A DNA stretch of 9,085 nucleotides from an uncultured Aliterella sp. (GCA_905479905.1 CAJQOK010000580.1:1-9085); one strand, 5' to 3'; positions 1-6,841 are shown, counted from the stretch's first letter. Program-made: numbers and translations. The notes: generated from the letters alone by a model not told the origin.

Positions 1-3
1 AAT

Positions 4-846
4 ATGCCCCTTTACAAGCTTGAAGACTTCGATCCACAATACCGTCAAACCTTTAATGGAGAAGACGTTAAATCAATGGATCTCTATACCGAAGGTGGTA
101 ATCCTATTGGTAAAGTAGCTGATGCTTTAGTAGACAATGAAGGTCGGTTTCGGTACTTAGTCATTGATACAGGTGTAGAAAACTTAAGCAAACAAATATT
201 ATTACCAATTGGTCTTTCCCGAATTGATTATAATGCCCAGCGCGTTTATGTAGATGGTTTAAGTAAGACACAAGTAGACCATTTACCCGTATACAACGAA
301 AGCATTGTAGTTGATTACGATTACGAGGAGCAAGTTCGCGGAGTGTATCGTCAAGAACCCGCATCTCAATCTATTGATCGCAACACTTATAATTATCAGC
401 AAGAACCTTCCTTATATAATCTAAGCGATCAAAACCATCAAACTTTCAAACTCTACGAAGAAAGATTGATTGCTAACAAAAGTCGGGTCAAAACTGGTGA
501 AGTAGCAGTTAGTAAGCACATTGAAACTGAAACAGCAAGAGTTTCTGTACCAATTACTAAAGAAAGAGTAGTTATTGAACGTTCAACGCCTTCTACTATA
601 GGTCAAATAGTTACTCCCAGCGAAACTGATTTTCAATCTGGTGAAGTAGCTCGTATAGAATTGTATGAAGAAAAGCCAGAGTTTCATAAAGAAACTTTTG
701 TCCGTGAAGAAGTTAGAGTAACTAAAATTGTTGATCAAGATACTGTAGAAGCTGAAGAAACAATCCGCCGAGAAGAATTAGACATTAATACTGAAGGCAA
801 TCCAAGCATCACTTCTGATTCAACAATTGTGAATGACAGTATTTAA
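4..846 (+). CDS. PRC-barrel + DUF2382 (YsnF/AvaK-like) protein, first of three tandem paralogs
   Basis: A 280-residue protein with a PRC-barrel domain at about residues 22-85 (motif VDNEGRFRYLVIDTG at 43-57), a polar linker, and a DUF2382 domain at about 148-260. The DUF2382 domain has two related charged halves, starting at KLYEERL (149) and IELYEE (218) and ending in RREELD (255-260). There is no signal peptide or membrane segment, so it should be cytoplasmic or peripheral. The ATG is preceded by AAT, as at the starts of both downstream paralogs, but only three upstream bases are in the window, so its promoter and ribosome site are not visible. Family knowledge: AvaK is an akinete marker protein in Anabaena, and family members are often linked to stress; the biochemical role is unknown. 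Oddity: the FWIFGK segment of the barrel in both paralogs is VENLSK here. Family assignment is firm; function is not. Confidence 0.9.
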   Translation: MPLYKLEDFDPQYRQTFNGEDVKSMDLYTEGGNPIGKVADALVDNEGRFRYLVIDTGVENLSKQILLPIGLSRIDYNAQRVYVDGLSKTQVDHLPVYNESIVVDYDYEEQVRGVYRQEPASQSIDRNTYNYQQEPSLYNLSDQNHQTFKLYEERLIANKSRVKTGEVAVSKHIETETARVSVPITKERVVIERSTPSTIGQIVTPSETDFQSGEVARIELYEEKPEFHKETFVREEVRVTKIVDQDTVEAEETIRREELDINTEGNPSITSDSTIVNDSI

Positions 847-859
847 TTAATAATTACTC

Positions 860-898
860 AGCAAGATGGCAAAAAATACTAGATTTTGCTGTCTTGCT
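860..898 (+). other. Intergenic hairpin between the first two PRC/DUF2382 genes
   Basis: Bases 860-874 pair with 884-898, giving a 15-bp stem with two G-U wobbles in the middle and a 9-base loop. It lies 14 bases after the first gene's stop codon and 36 bases before the second gene's start. No T-run follows (the next bases are CAAAAACAAAATG), so it is not a classical intrinsic terminator. It could be a weak terminator, an mRNA-processing site or a 3'-end stabiliser that sets relative expression of the two paralogs. The pairing is seen directly; the role is inference. Confidence 0.5.
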
Positions 899-933
899 CA
901 AAAACAAAATGTAAATAACCTGGATTGTTAAAT

Positions 934-1767
934 ATGACACTTTATAAATTAGATGAATTTTACCCCAATTACAAAGAAGAATTGTTTGATGGCGACGATA
1001 TTAAAGGACTTGATGTATATGCGGGAAGATCAGATGATAAAATTGGCAGTATAGAAAATGCTTTAGTTGACGAGCAAGGACGTTTTCGTTATTTTGTGAT
1101 AGATACAGGCTTTTGGATTTTTGGCAAAAAAGTATTATTACCCGTTGGTAAATGTCATATTGATGCCAAAGCAAAACGCATAAATGCTATAGGTATTATT
1201 CATAAAAAACAAATAGAAGATTTACCTGAGTATCACGAAAGCAAAACTCCTGATCGCAAGCACGAGGAGCAGGTAAAAAGAGTTTATAATTCTCCAGTCA
1301 TGAAATCTCTTGAAGAACCTAATATAAATTTAATACCATCTCCCTCAATTTCATCTCCCGTTGAAACGAGTAGTCGCCCTAATTATGAATACCACCAAGA
1401 ACCAGATTTATACAATTTAGATACTGACAATCATCAAACTCTTAAGTTGTATGAAGAAAGGCTAGTTACTAATAAAAAACGTCAGCAAACCGGAGAAGTA
1501 GTTTTAGCCAAGCACGTTGAAACCCAAATTGCTAGTATTTCTCTACCTTTAGAAAAAGACCGCATTGTTATTGAACGTAGCACCCCAACAAATAGAAATG
1601 CAACGGCTGCTAAAGATGTAAGTTTTCAGGAGGGAGAATTAGTTAGAATGAAAGTTTATGAAGAAACTGCCAATGTTCATAAAGAAGCTTTTGTACGTGA
1701 AGAAGTAACAATCAAAAAAGAAGTAGATGTTGATACCATTAAAGCTCAAGAAACTCTACGTCGGTAA
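934..1767 (+). CDS. PRC-barrel + DUF2382 (YsnF/AvaK-like) protein, second paralog, C-terminus cut by an in-frame stop
   Basis: A 277-residue protein read from the ATG at 934. A TTG three codons upstream (925) is also open, but 934 matches the AAT-ATG context and the N-termini of both paralogs (MTLYKLDEF against MPLYKLEDF). The PRC barrel is at about residues 22-87, with GFWIFGKKVLLPVG at 59-72. A linker rich in Ser, Pro and Asn carries YEYHQEPDLYN (151-161). The DUF2382 domain runs from about 170 (KLYEERL at 171) to the end. The protein stops after LRR, whereas the paralogs continue REELD or LRREELD. The next codons still encode ELDIDT in frame, so the stop appears to be a GAA-to-TAA change. 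The ribosome site is weak. The gene is probably functional, because only the tail is lost. Its role is presumably as for the neighbouring paralogs. Confidence 0.87.
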   Translation: MTLYKLDEFYPNYKEELFDGDDIKGLDVYAGRSDDKIGSIENALVDEQGRFRYFVIDTGFWIFGKKVLLPVGKCHIDAKAKRINAIGIIHKKQIEDLPEYHESKTPDRKHEEQVKRVYNSPVMKSLEEPNINLIPSPSISSPVETSSRPNYEYHQEPDLYNLDTDNHQTLKLYEERLVTNKKRQQTGEVVLAKHVETQIASISLPLEKDRIVIERSTPTNRNATAAKDVSFQEGELVRMKVYEETANVHKEAFVREEVTIKKEVDVDTIKAQETLRR

Positions 1768-1821
1768 GAATTAGATATTGATACGAGTGGTCGTCTAGAT
1801 ATTGATACTCAAGACAATTAA
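1768..1821 (+). pseudogene. Orphaned C-terminal tail of the second PRC/DUF2382 gene
   Basis: Seventeen codons continue in frame after the TAA at 1765-1767 and end at a second TAA (1819-1821). They read ELDIDTSGRLDIDTQDN. The first part matches the conserved ELD[IV][ND]T ending of both paralogs. The segment also contains LDIDT twice. This is the remnant expected if a single G-to-T change turned the conserved Glu codon into a stop. It would be translated only by readthrough. Confidence 0.6.
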
Positions 1822-2083
1822 AGATTTCAAATAAAAGGCATAGTCTAGCATTTCTATACTTTATAGATATATTACGATATAGTTAACTAAAGTTTTATTC
1901 GACTTCAGTTAACTTAATGCTATAAAACTTAGTAAAAATTTCAATGGATTAAATTTTGAAGTTGGCAAAATATCTATCTTTCGTATCAATATATAAGTTA
2001 ATTCCTTCGTTAGGAAGATGGAAAAAAATTAATTAATCAATAGATTTAGGAAGTAACGAGATGAAAAAATAAAGGTTTGTAAT
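1822..2083 (+). promoter_or_regulatory. AT-rich intergenic leader with nested inverted repeats ahead of the third paralog
   Basis: No convincing gene lies in these 262 bases. An inverted repeat pairs 1881-1893 with 1902-1914 (13 positions, one mismatch, both arms built on AGTTAACT). It is flanked by a second pair, TTTATAG (1860-1866) with CTATAAA (1920-1926), so the whole block 1860-1926 can fold as one long stem. A weak sigma-70-like pair is TTGGCA (1962-1967), 16 bases, TATCAA (1984-1989). A small TTCCT/AGGAA hairpin lies at 2002-2016. AAAGG at 2071-2075 is the likely ribosome site for the ATG at 2084, 8 bases away. The inverted repeat could be a terminator-like or operator structure, but no T-run follows it. 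The promoter call is tentative. Confidence 0.35.
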
Positions 2084-3019
2084 ATGCCATTAGTAAAAAT
2101 TCAAGACTACGATCCAGATTATCGCGATAGCCTTGGTGATTCCGATCTTAAAGGGATGGGAGTTTATACTCAAGCAGACGAAAAAATAGGTACTATCAAC
2201 GATATTTTAGTTGATGAAGATGGGCAATTTCGCTACTTAGTAGTAGATTTAGGTTTTTGGATTTTTGGTAAGCAAGTTTTGCTACCAGTAGGTCGTTCAC
2301 AGATCGATCAAGGTTCTGATCGCGTCTATGCAATTGGGATGACTAGAGAGCAAGCTGAGAGTTTGCCAGAATTTAGCGATCGCCTAGCAATAGATTACGA
2401 TTACGAAGAAAAAGTTAGAGGTGTATATCGTACACCCGCCGTTGGCGCTTCTACAAGTGCAGTAACAGACACTGCTCGTCCTGTAGACGTTTCCATGCCC
2501 TTAGAAGCCTCTGCACCCTTAGATGTTGCTGCTACTGCTGGTATGACTGCTGCTACCCCAGCTTACAGCCGCGACACCTACAACTATCAACACGAGCCAG
2601 AATTGTTTGATGTTAAAGACAATAATCAAACACTCAAACTATATCAAGAACGTCTAATCGCTAACAAGAAGCGCGTTAAAACAGGCGATGTAACTATCGG
2701 TAAGCATATTGAGACTGAAACCGCACAAGTATCAGTACCAATTGAAAAAGAGCGCGTTGTCATTGAGCGAGTTACACCCACCAATGCAGGAGTAGCAGTA
2801 AGCTCAAGCGAAGCTACTTTCGACACTGGCGAAGTTACACGCCTTGAAATCTATGAAGAAACTGCTGACATTCACAAAGAAGCCTTTGTTAGAGAAGAAG
2901 TTAAGGTAAGAAAAGAAGTAGAGAGCGAAACTGTTGAAGCGAAAGAAACATTACGCCGCGAAGAATTAGATGTAAATACTGGTGGAATCCCGGTTGATGA
3001 GAGACGCGATCGCATTTAA
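2084..3019 (+). CDS. PRC-barrel + DUF2382 (YsnF/AvaK-like) protein, third and longest paralog
   Basis: A 311-residue protein. The PRC barrel is at about residues 22-85 (LVDEDGQFRYLVVDLGFWIF from 42). The linker, about 115-180, is longer than in its paralogs and has an Ala/Thr/Pro/Val-rich insertion at about 120-160, followed by the conserved YNYQHEPELFD (166-176). The DUF2382 domain is at about 184-295, with LKLYQERL, the KHIETETAQVSVPI segment, and LRREELD near the end. No signal peptide or membrane segment is visible. The ATG has AAAGG 8 bases upstream. The gene uses somewhat more GC-rich codons than the first two paralogs and carries two HIP1 palindromes (2376-2383 and 3006-3013, the latter over its last codons), while the other two have none. 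It is followed by a strong terminator. The family is firm; the molecular function is unknown and presumably stress-related. Confidence 0.92.
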   Translation: MPLVKIQDYDPDYRDSLGDSDLKGMGVYTQADEKIGTINDILVDEDGQFRYLVVDLGFWIFGKQVLLPVGRSQIDQGSDRVYAIGMTREQAESLPEFSDRLAIDYDYEEKVRGVYRTPAVGASTSAVTDTARPVDVSMPLEASAPLDVAATAGMTAATPAYSRDTYNYQHEPELFDVKDNNQTLKLYQERLIANKKRVKTGDVTIGKHIETETAQVSVPIEKERVVIERVTPTNAGVAVSSSEATFDTGEVTRLEIYEETADIHKEAFVREEVKVRKEVESETVEAKETLRREELDVNTGGIPVDERRDRI

Positions 3020-3085
3020 GCTAGATTAGCAACTTTTTTCAATCGTCTATCATAATCTGCTGTCAAACAGATTTATAGATAAGTG

Positions 3086-3124
3086 GTGCAGGCAGGGCAT
3101 AATTTATGTCCTGCCTGCACTTTT
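3086..3124 (+). terminator. Rho-independent terminator after the third PRC/DUF2382 gene
   Basis: GTGCAGGCAGG (3086-3096) pairs perfectly with CCTGCCTGCAC (3110-3120). The stem extends inward through one G-U pair to 15 bp (3086-3100 with 3106-3120), leaves a 5-base loop, and is followed by TTTT at 3121-3124. It lies 66 bases past the stop codon. The GC-rich stem plus T-run is typical of intrinsic termination. It implies that the downstream repeat-protein gene has its own promoter. Confidence 0.85.
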
Positions 3125-3234
3125 GCAGATAGAATACACTCATAATAATTGTCAATTTGCTTTCCTGAAGTTATCATTTGTTCTTATTGAACAGCTTGAA
3201 AATAAACGCATAAAATCAACAGGTAGTAATAAAT

Positions 3235-4872
3235 ATGAATAGTTCAGATCGTCATAATTCTGAGTACAAAGATGATAACGCATCAAATACTGAGTCGTCT
3301 AATACACCTGAAGACTCTAAGGAGCAAGATGATAAAAATATTGAATCTTTATTTGAAACACCAAATTTGCCTAACAAATCATCAGATGATGATTTAATGA
3401 GCCTGTTTGCCAATTCTGGGATGCTAGAAGATAACTCAGACTTGTTTGATAGTCCCGAAATGATGCCTATCGTAGAGAATACTGATTTATTCATTATTCC
3501 TGACGTGAAAGAAGAAACAAGCGAGATGGACTTGTTCAATACTCCCGAAATGATGTCAACGAGCAATGAACTTGATAGCAATCAATTTGGCGAGATGGAC
3601 ATTCTTGGGACTCCCGAAATGATGTTAATCGGAGAAGAGACAAGCGAAATGGACTTGTTCAATACTCTTGAAATAATGTCAGCAAGTAACGAAATTGATA
3701 GCGATCAATTTGGCGAGATGGACTTGTTTAACACTCCCGAAATGATGTCTTTGGGAGAAAATGCTGACTTGTTTACTACTCCTGACATGAAAGAAGAAAC
3801 AAGCGAGATGGACTTGTTCAATACTCCCGAAATGATGCCAACAAGTAACGAAATTGATAGCGATCAATTCGGAGAAATGGACATTCTCGCAACCCCTGAA
3901 ATAATATCTATAGGAGAAGAAACAGACATTCTCGCAACTCCTGAAATGATGTTAATGCCAGACGAAACAAGCGAGATGGACTTGTTTAATACTCCCGAAA
4001 TGATGTCAATGGGAGAAGAAATAGACATTCTTGCAACTCCTGAAATGATGTCTACGGGAGAAGAAACGAGCGAGATAGACTTGTTTAATAGTCCTGAATT
4101 GATGTTAATCGGAGAAGAAACAGACATTCTTGCAACTCCTGAAATGATGTCCATGCAAGAAGAAATAAGCGAGATGGACTTGTTCAATACTCCTGAAATG
4201 ATGTCAATAAGTGACGAATTTGATATTAATCAACCTGCGGAGAGCGAACAAGAAACAAGCGAGATAGACTTGCTTGCTGATCATGAGTTAGCATTACAAA
4301 CCAATGATGTAAACCAATTTACAGAAGTAACGGCAAGAGAAAGCGAAATAGAGACAAGTCAGCAGCCAGAAATAGCAGAAGAAACAAATGACATTAATAT
4401 AGGTATAGGAGCAGCAGCCATAGCTGTAGCTGCAAGTATTCCTCTACTAGAAGAACGCCTAATAGTAGATATTAATAAGCAGAAAATTGGTGAGGTAGTT
4501 GTTAGAAAAGAGATCGAAACTGAAATGGTACAAGTGCCAATCAGACGAGAAAAATTGATTATCGAACAAGTAGGTGCAGAAACTATCCAACTTGCAGAGA
4601 TTGATTTAGGCTCTAGTGATCAAGGAGTTGAATTAGCTACAATGCAAGCAAATATGGCTCAAGTTGCCAGCGTAACTAAAAGCAATGAGATAATTGTATC
4701 CGGGGAATTTACCTCCGCTAAGATCGCAAGTTTACTGCTAAATGCGATCGCTCTTGAACGCAATCAAGGATGCAAAAAAATCCGCATAGAAATAGTTGTA
4801 GATAATGCCGAGCGCCAACAAACCTATCAAGAATGGGTAGATCGTTGCTCAATTAAGCCATCAAAAAACTAA
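3235..4872 (+). CDS. Acidic tandem-repeat protein with a C-terminal DUF2382-like segment
   Basis: A 545-residue protein of unknown function. Residues 1-60 are Asn/Ser/Asp/Glu-rich. Residues 68-352 hold about 16 tandem units with core D-[LI]-[FL]-x-T-P-E-M-M, joined by acidic spacers (GEETSE, SNEIDSDQFGE), with almost no Lys or Arg; this part is probably disordered. A short Ala/Ile-rich hydrophobic stretch (389-405) leads into LLEERL and a segment at about 402-450 (GEVVVRKEIETEMVQVPIRR) matching the first half of the DUF2382 domain in the three upstream paralogs. The tail, about 483-540, looks like a compact alpha/beta unit (NEIIVSGEFTSAKIASLLLN, then KKIRIEIVVDN); I do not recognise it. The ATG has only a weak AGG 11 bases upstream. 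A terminator separates it from the upstream genes, so it is probably transcribed alone, with related function inferred from the shared domain. A long, uninterrupted frame through the repeats supports a real gene. Confidence 0.85.
   Translation: MNSSDRHNSEYKDDNASNTESSNTPEDSKEQDDKNIESLFETPNLPNKSSDDDLMSLFANSGMLEDNSDLFDSPEMMPIVENTDLFIIPDVKEETSEMDLFNTPEMMSTSNELDSNQFGEMDILGTPEMMLIGEETSEMDLFNTLEIMSASNEIDSDQFGEMDLFNTPEMMSLGENADLFTTPDMKEETSEMDLFNTPEMMPTSNEIDSDQFGEMDILATPEIISIGEETDILATPEMMLMPDETSEMDLFNTPEMMSMGEEIDILATPEMMSTGEETSEIDLFNSPELMLIGEETDILATPEMMSMQEEISEMDLFNTPEMMSISDEFDINQPAESEQETSEIDLLADHELALQTNDVNQFTEVTARESEIETSQQPEIAEETNDINIGIGAAAIAVAASIPLLEERLIVDINKQKIGEVVVRKEIETEMVQVPIRREKLIIEQVGAETIQLAEIDLGSSDQGVELATMQANMAQVASVTKSNEIIVSGEFTSAKIASLLLNAIALERNQGCKKIRIEIVVDNAERQQTYQEWVDRCSIKPSKN
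3436..4290 (+). repeat. In-frame tandem repeat array, units of 15, 18 or 23 codons
   Basis: About 16 degenerate copies of a unit whose DNA core is close to GACTTGTTCAATACTCCCGA followed by AATGATG. Unit spacing is 45, 54 or 69 bases, always a multiple of three, so changes in copy number would keep the reading frame. Two alternating forms are seen: one encoding DLFNTPEMM and one encoding DILATPEMM. A larger duplication with a 282-base offset is nested inside; 3506-3555 is identical over 50 bases to 3788-3837. At least two more degenerate cores (ESLFETPNL, MSLFANSGM) precede the array. The pattern suggests growth by unequal recombination or replication slippage. Confidence 0.9.
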
Positions 4873-4902
4873 AAATCAGCAACGCAACCTTTCCATCTCA
4901 TT

Positions 4903-4943
4903 AAAAAAGCAGGGTGATTCTAAAACTAGAATCACCCTGCTTT
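4903..4943. terminator. Bidirectional intrinsic terminator between convergent genes
   Basis: A perfect 17-bp stem: AAAGCAGGGTGATTCTA (4906-4922) pairs with 4927-4943 across a 4-base AAAC loop. A T-rich tail (TTTATTTCT) follows on the + strand, and the A-run at 4903-4908 gives a U-run for transcripts from the other side. It sits between the stop codons of the repeat-protein gene (+) and ftsH (-), 30 bases from the former and 17 from the latter, and so fits termination of both. Confidence 0.9.
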
Positions 4944-4960
4944 ATTTCTGTATCTGTTAC

Positions 4961-6802
4961 TTAAGCCAACGAAGCAGTTTTAACATCGCTGTTTGCTAAC
5001 AATTCTTGCAACTCATCAGCATCTACAGTTTCTTTTTCAATCAGCATAGCTGCCAAAGTATCAAGAATTTGACGGTTATTGACTAGCACTTCTTTGGCTC
5101 TACGGTAAGCTACATCTACAAGCTTGCGTACTTCATCATCAATAGCGGCGGCGGTTTCTTCAGAGAAATCGCGCTCGGCGACAATATCCCGACCAAGGAA
5201 CATATTACCTTGCTGACGACCTAAAGCAACTTGTCCTAGGCGATCGCTCATCCCAAATCGAGTTACCATTTGACGAGCTACTTTTGCGACTTGTTGCAAG
5301 TCACTAGACGCGCCCGTTGTGACTTCTTCCTCACCAAAGATCAATTCTTCAGTGATTCGACCGCCTAAAGCTACAGCCATTTGATTCTCTAAGTAAGAGC
5401 GGCTGTATAATCCAGTATCCATGCGGTCTTCACTTGGGGTAAACCAAGTCAAACCACCCGCGCGACCACGAGGAATAATGCTAATTTTCTGTACGGGGTC
5501 GTAGTCTGGCATCAACGCCCCAACTAAAGCATGACCTGCTTCGTGGTAAGCTACCAAGGTTTTGCGCTTTTCGCTCATTACCCGATCTTTCTTCTCTGGC
5601 CCTGCTAAGACGCGATCAATCGCATCATTGACTTCATCCATAGAGATTTCGGTCAAAGTACGACGCGCTGCCAAAATTGCCGCTTCATTAAGCAAGTTAG
5701 ACAAATCTGCACCCGTAAACCCAGGAGTCCGCCGCGCAATTCTATCTAGGTCAACATCTTTGGCTAAAGTTTTGCCGCGAGAGTGAACTCTAAGAATTTC
5801 TGCCCGTCCTGCATAGTCGGGGCGATCTACTACAACTTGGCGATCAAAACGACCGGGACGTAGTAAGGCTGAATCTAAAACGTCTGGGCGGTTAGTTGCA
5901 GCAATAAGAATAATTCCTGTATTGCCTTCAAAACCATCCATTTCGGTAAGCAACTGGTTTAAAGTTTGCTCTCTTTCGTCGTTACCGCCGCCTAAACCTG
6001 CGCCCCGTTGACGACCTACAGCATCGATTTCATCAATAAATACGATACAAGGAGCATTGGCTTTGGCTTGCTCGAACAAGTCGCGGACGCGGGACGCACC
6101 CACACCGACAAACATTTCGACAAATTCTGAACCAGAAATTGAGAAGAAAGGAACTCCTGCTTCTCCAGCTACCGCACGAGCTAATAAGGTTTTGCCAGTT
6201 CCGGGAGGCCCAACTAATAGTACGCCTTTAGGAATTTTTGCGCCTACGGCTGTAAAACGGTCAGCATTTTTGAGGAAGTCTACAACTTCGTTTAGCTCTA
6301 GTTTTGCCTGATCGATTCCTGCTACATCACCAAAAGTGATTTGGCTTTGCGGTTCCATTTGAACTCTAGCTTTTGATTTGCCAAAATTCATTGCTTGACT
6401 ACCAGGTCCGCTTTGAGCGCGTCGGAGCAAGAAAAATAAGCCAACCAATAGCAGCACTGGCACAAATACACTGCTTAGAACTCTAAACAGGGTACTATCA
6501 TCAGCTTGAGGTGAAACTACTATATCGACGTTATTTTTACTCAATATATCGATCAATTCGAGATCGTCTTTAAGTAAATTTACTATTTTCTTTTCACCAT
6601 CTTGGGGTGTTACTTGCGCTCTAGTGCGATCGGCACTAAGAACTACACGCTCAACTTTACCTTGTTGAACTTCTTGAATAAATTGAGTATATCGCCATGT
6701 CTCTCGGCTTTGGGGTTGTTTTTCAAAAAATGCTGTTCCCAATGCTAAAACTACAATGCCTAGCAGAACGTACAGCCCCGCGTTTCTCCAGCGTTTATTC
6801 AC
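4961..6802 (-). CDS. ftsH: ATP-dependent zinc metalloprotease FtsH (cyanobacterial FtsH3-like)
   Basis: A 613-residue membrane-anchored AAA+ protease that unfolds and degrades membrane and soluble proteins as a hexamer. Visible in order: membrane helix at about 8-26, a lumenal or periplasmic domain, second membrane helix at about 105-127, Walker A GPPGTGKT (198-205), pore loop FVGVG (231-235), Walker B IVFIDEID (253-260), second region of homology with arginine fingers R315 and R318, zinc site HEAGH (420-424), and likely third zinc ligand D501. All key residues are present. The N-terminus [11 protein letters not shown] resembles, from memory, Synechocystis FtsH3 (Slr1604), the shared partner of FtsH2 (photosystem II repair) and FtsH1 complexes. 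The start is GTG, with a strong AAGAGGAG ribosome site 8 bases upstream. It lies 127 bases after the pabC-like gene and converges on the repeat-protein gene. The exact paralog assignment is less certain than the family. Confidence 0.97.
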   Translation of the reverse strand: MNKRWRNAGLYVLLGIVVLALGTAFFEKQPQSRETWRYTQFIQEVQQGKVERVVLSADRTRAQVTPQDGEKKIVNLLKDDLELIDILSKNNVDIVVSPQADDSTLFRVLSSVFVPVLLLVGLFFLLRRAQSGPGSQAMNFGKSKARVQMEPQSQITFGDVAGIDQAKLELNEVVDFLKNADRFTAVGAKIPKGVLLVGPPGTGKTLLARAVAGEAGVPFFSISGSEFVEMFVGVGASRVRDLFEQAKANAPCIVFIDEIDAVGRQRGAGLGGGNDEREQTLNQLLTEMDGFEGNTGIILIAATNRPDVLDSALLRPGRFDRQVVVDRPDYAGRAEILRVHSRGKTLAKDVDLDRIARRTPGFTGADLSNLLNEAAILAARRTLTEISMDEVNDAIDRVLAGPEKKDRVMSEKRKTLVAYHEAGHALVGALMPDYDPVQKISIIPRGRAGGLTWFTPSEDRMDTGLYSRSYLENQMAVALGGRITEELIFGEEEVTTGASSDLQQVAKVARQMVTRFGMSDRLGQVALGRQQGNMFLGRDIVAERDFSEETAAAIDDEVRKLVDVAYRRAKEVLVNNRQILDTLAAMLIEKETVDADELQELLANSDVKTASLA

Positions 6803-6810
6803 CGAGGTTT

Positions 6811-6818
6811 CTCCTCTT
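6811..6818 (-). promoter_or_regulatory. Strong Shine-Dalgarno site setting the GTG start of ftsH
   Basis: The minus strand reads AAGAGGAG, 8 bases before GTG at 6802-6800. No in-frame ATG nearby fits better, and the protein begun at GTG has the expected N-terminal membrane helix. This is the strongest ribosome site seen in the window. Confidence 0.75.
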
Positions 6819-6841
6819 GACTTTAATTAACTTAAGAAGGT

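Noticed and set aside
161..364. A 67-codon minus-strand frame inside the first PRC/DUF2382 gene
   Set aside because: It lies wholly antisense to a well-supported domain, and the product has no recognisable features.
909..914. ATGTAA start-stop pair in the leader of the second paralog
   Set aside because: No Shine-Dalgarno sequence precedes it, and such six-base strings are expected by chance in AT-rich DNA.
3054..3073. Small hairpin AATCTG/CAGATT just after the third paralog
   Set aside because: A six-base AT-rich stem with no T-run; the strong terminator at 3086-3124 explains this region.
3252..4187. Three open frames on the minus strand opposite the repeat array (3252-3581, 3679-3867, 3864-4187)
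   Set aside because: They mirror the repeat of the + strand gene: a stop-free antisense frame is copied with every unit. They have no ribosome site or family resemblance of their own.
3436..4290. CRISPR array or DNA-level iteron interpretation of the repeat block
   Set aside because: Unit lengths vary by whole codons, the repeats are degenerate mostly in ways that keep the protein motif, and there are no unique spacers. The repeat is a protein-coding one.
5562..6311. Two + strand open frames inside ftsH (5562-5786 and 6057-6311)
   Set aside because: They are antisense shadows of conserved FtsH coding sequence, with Ser/Arg/Ala-rich products typical of such shadows.
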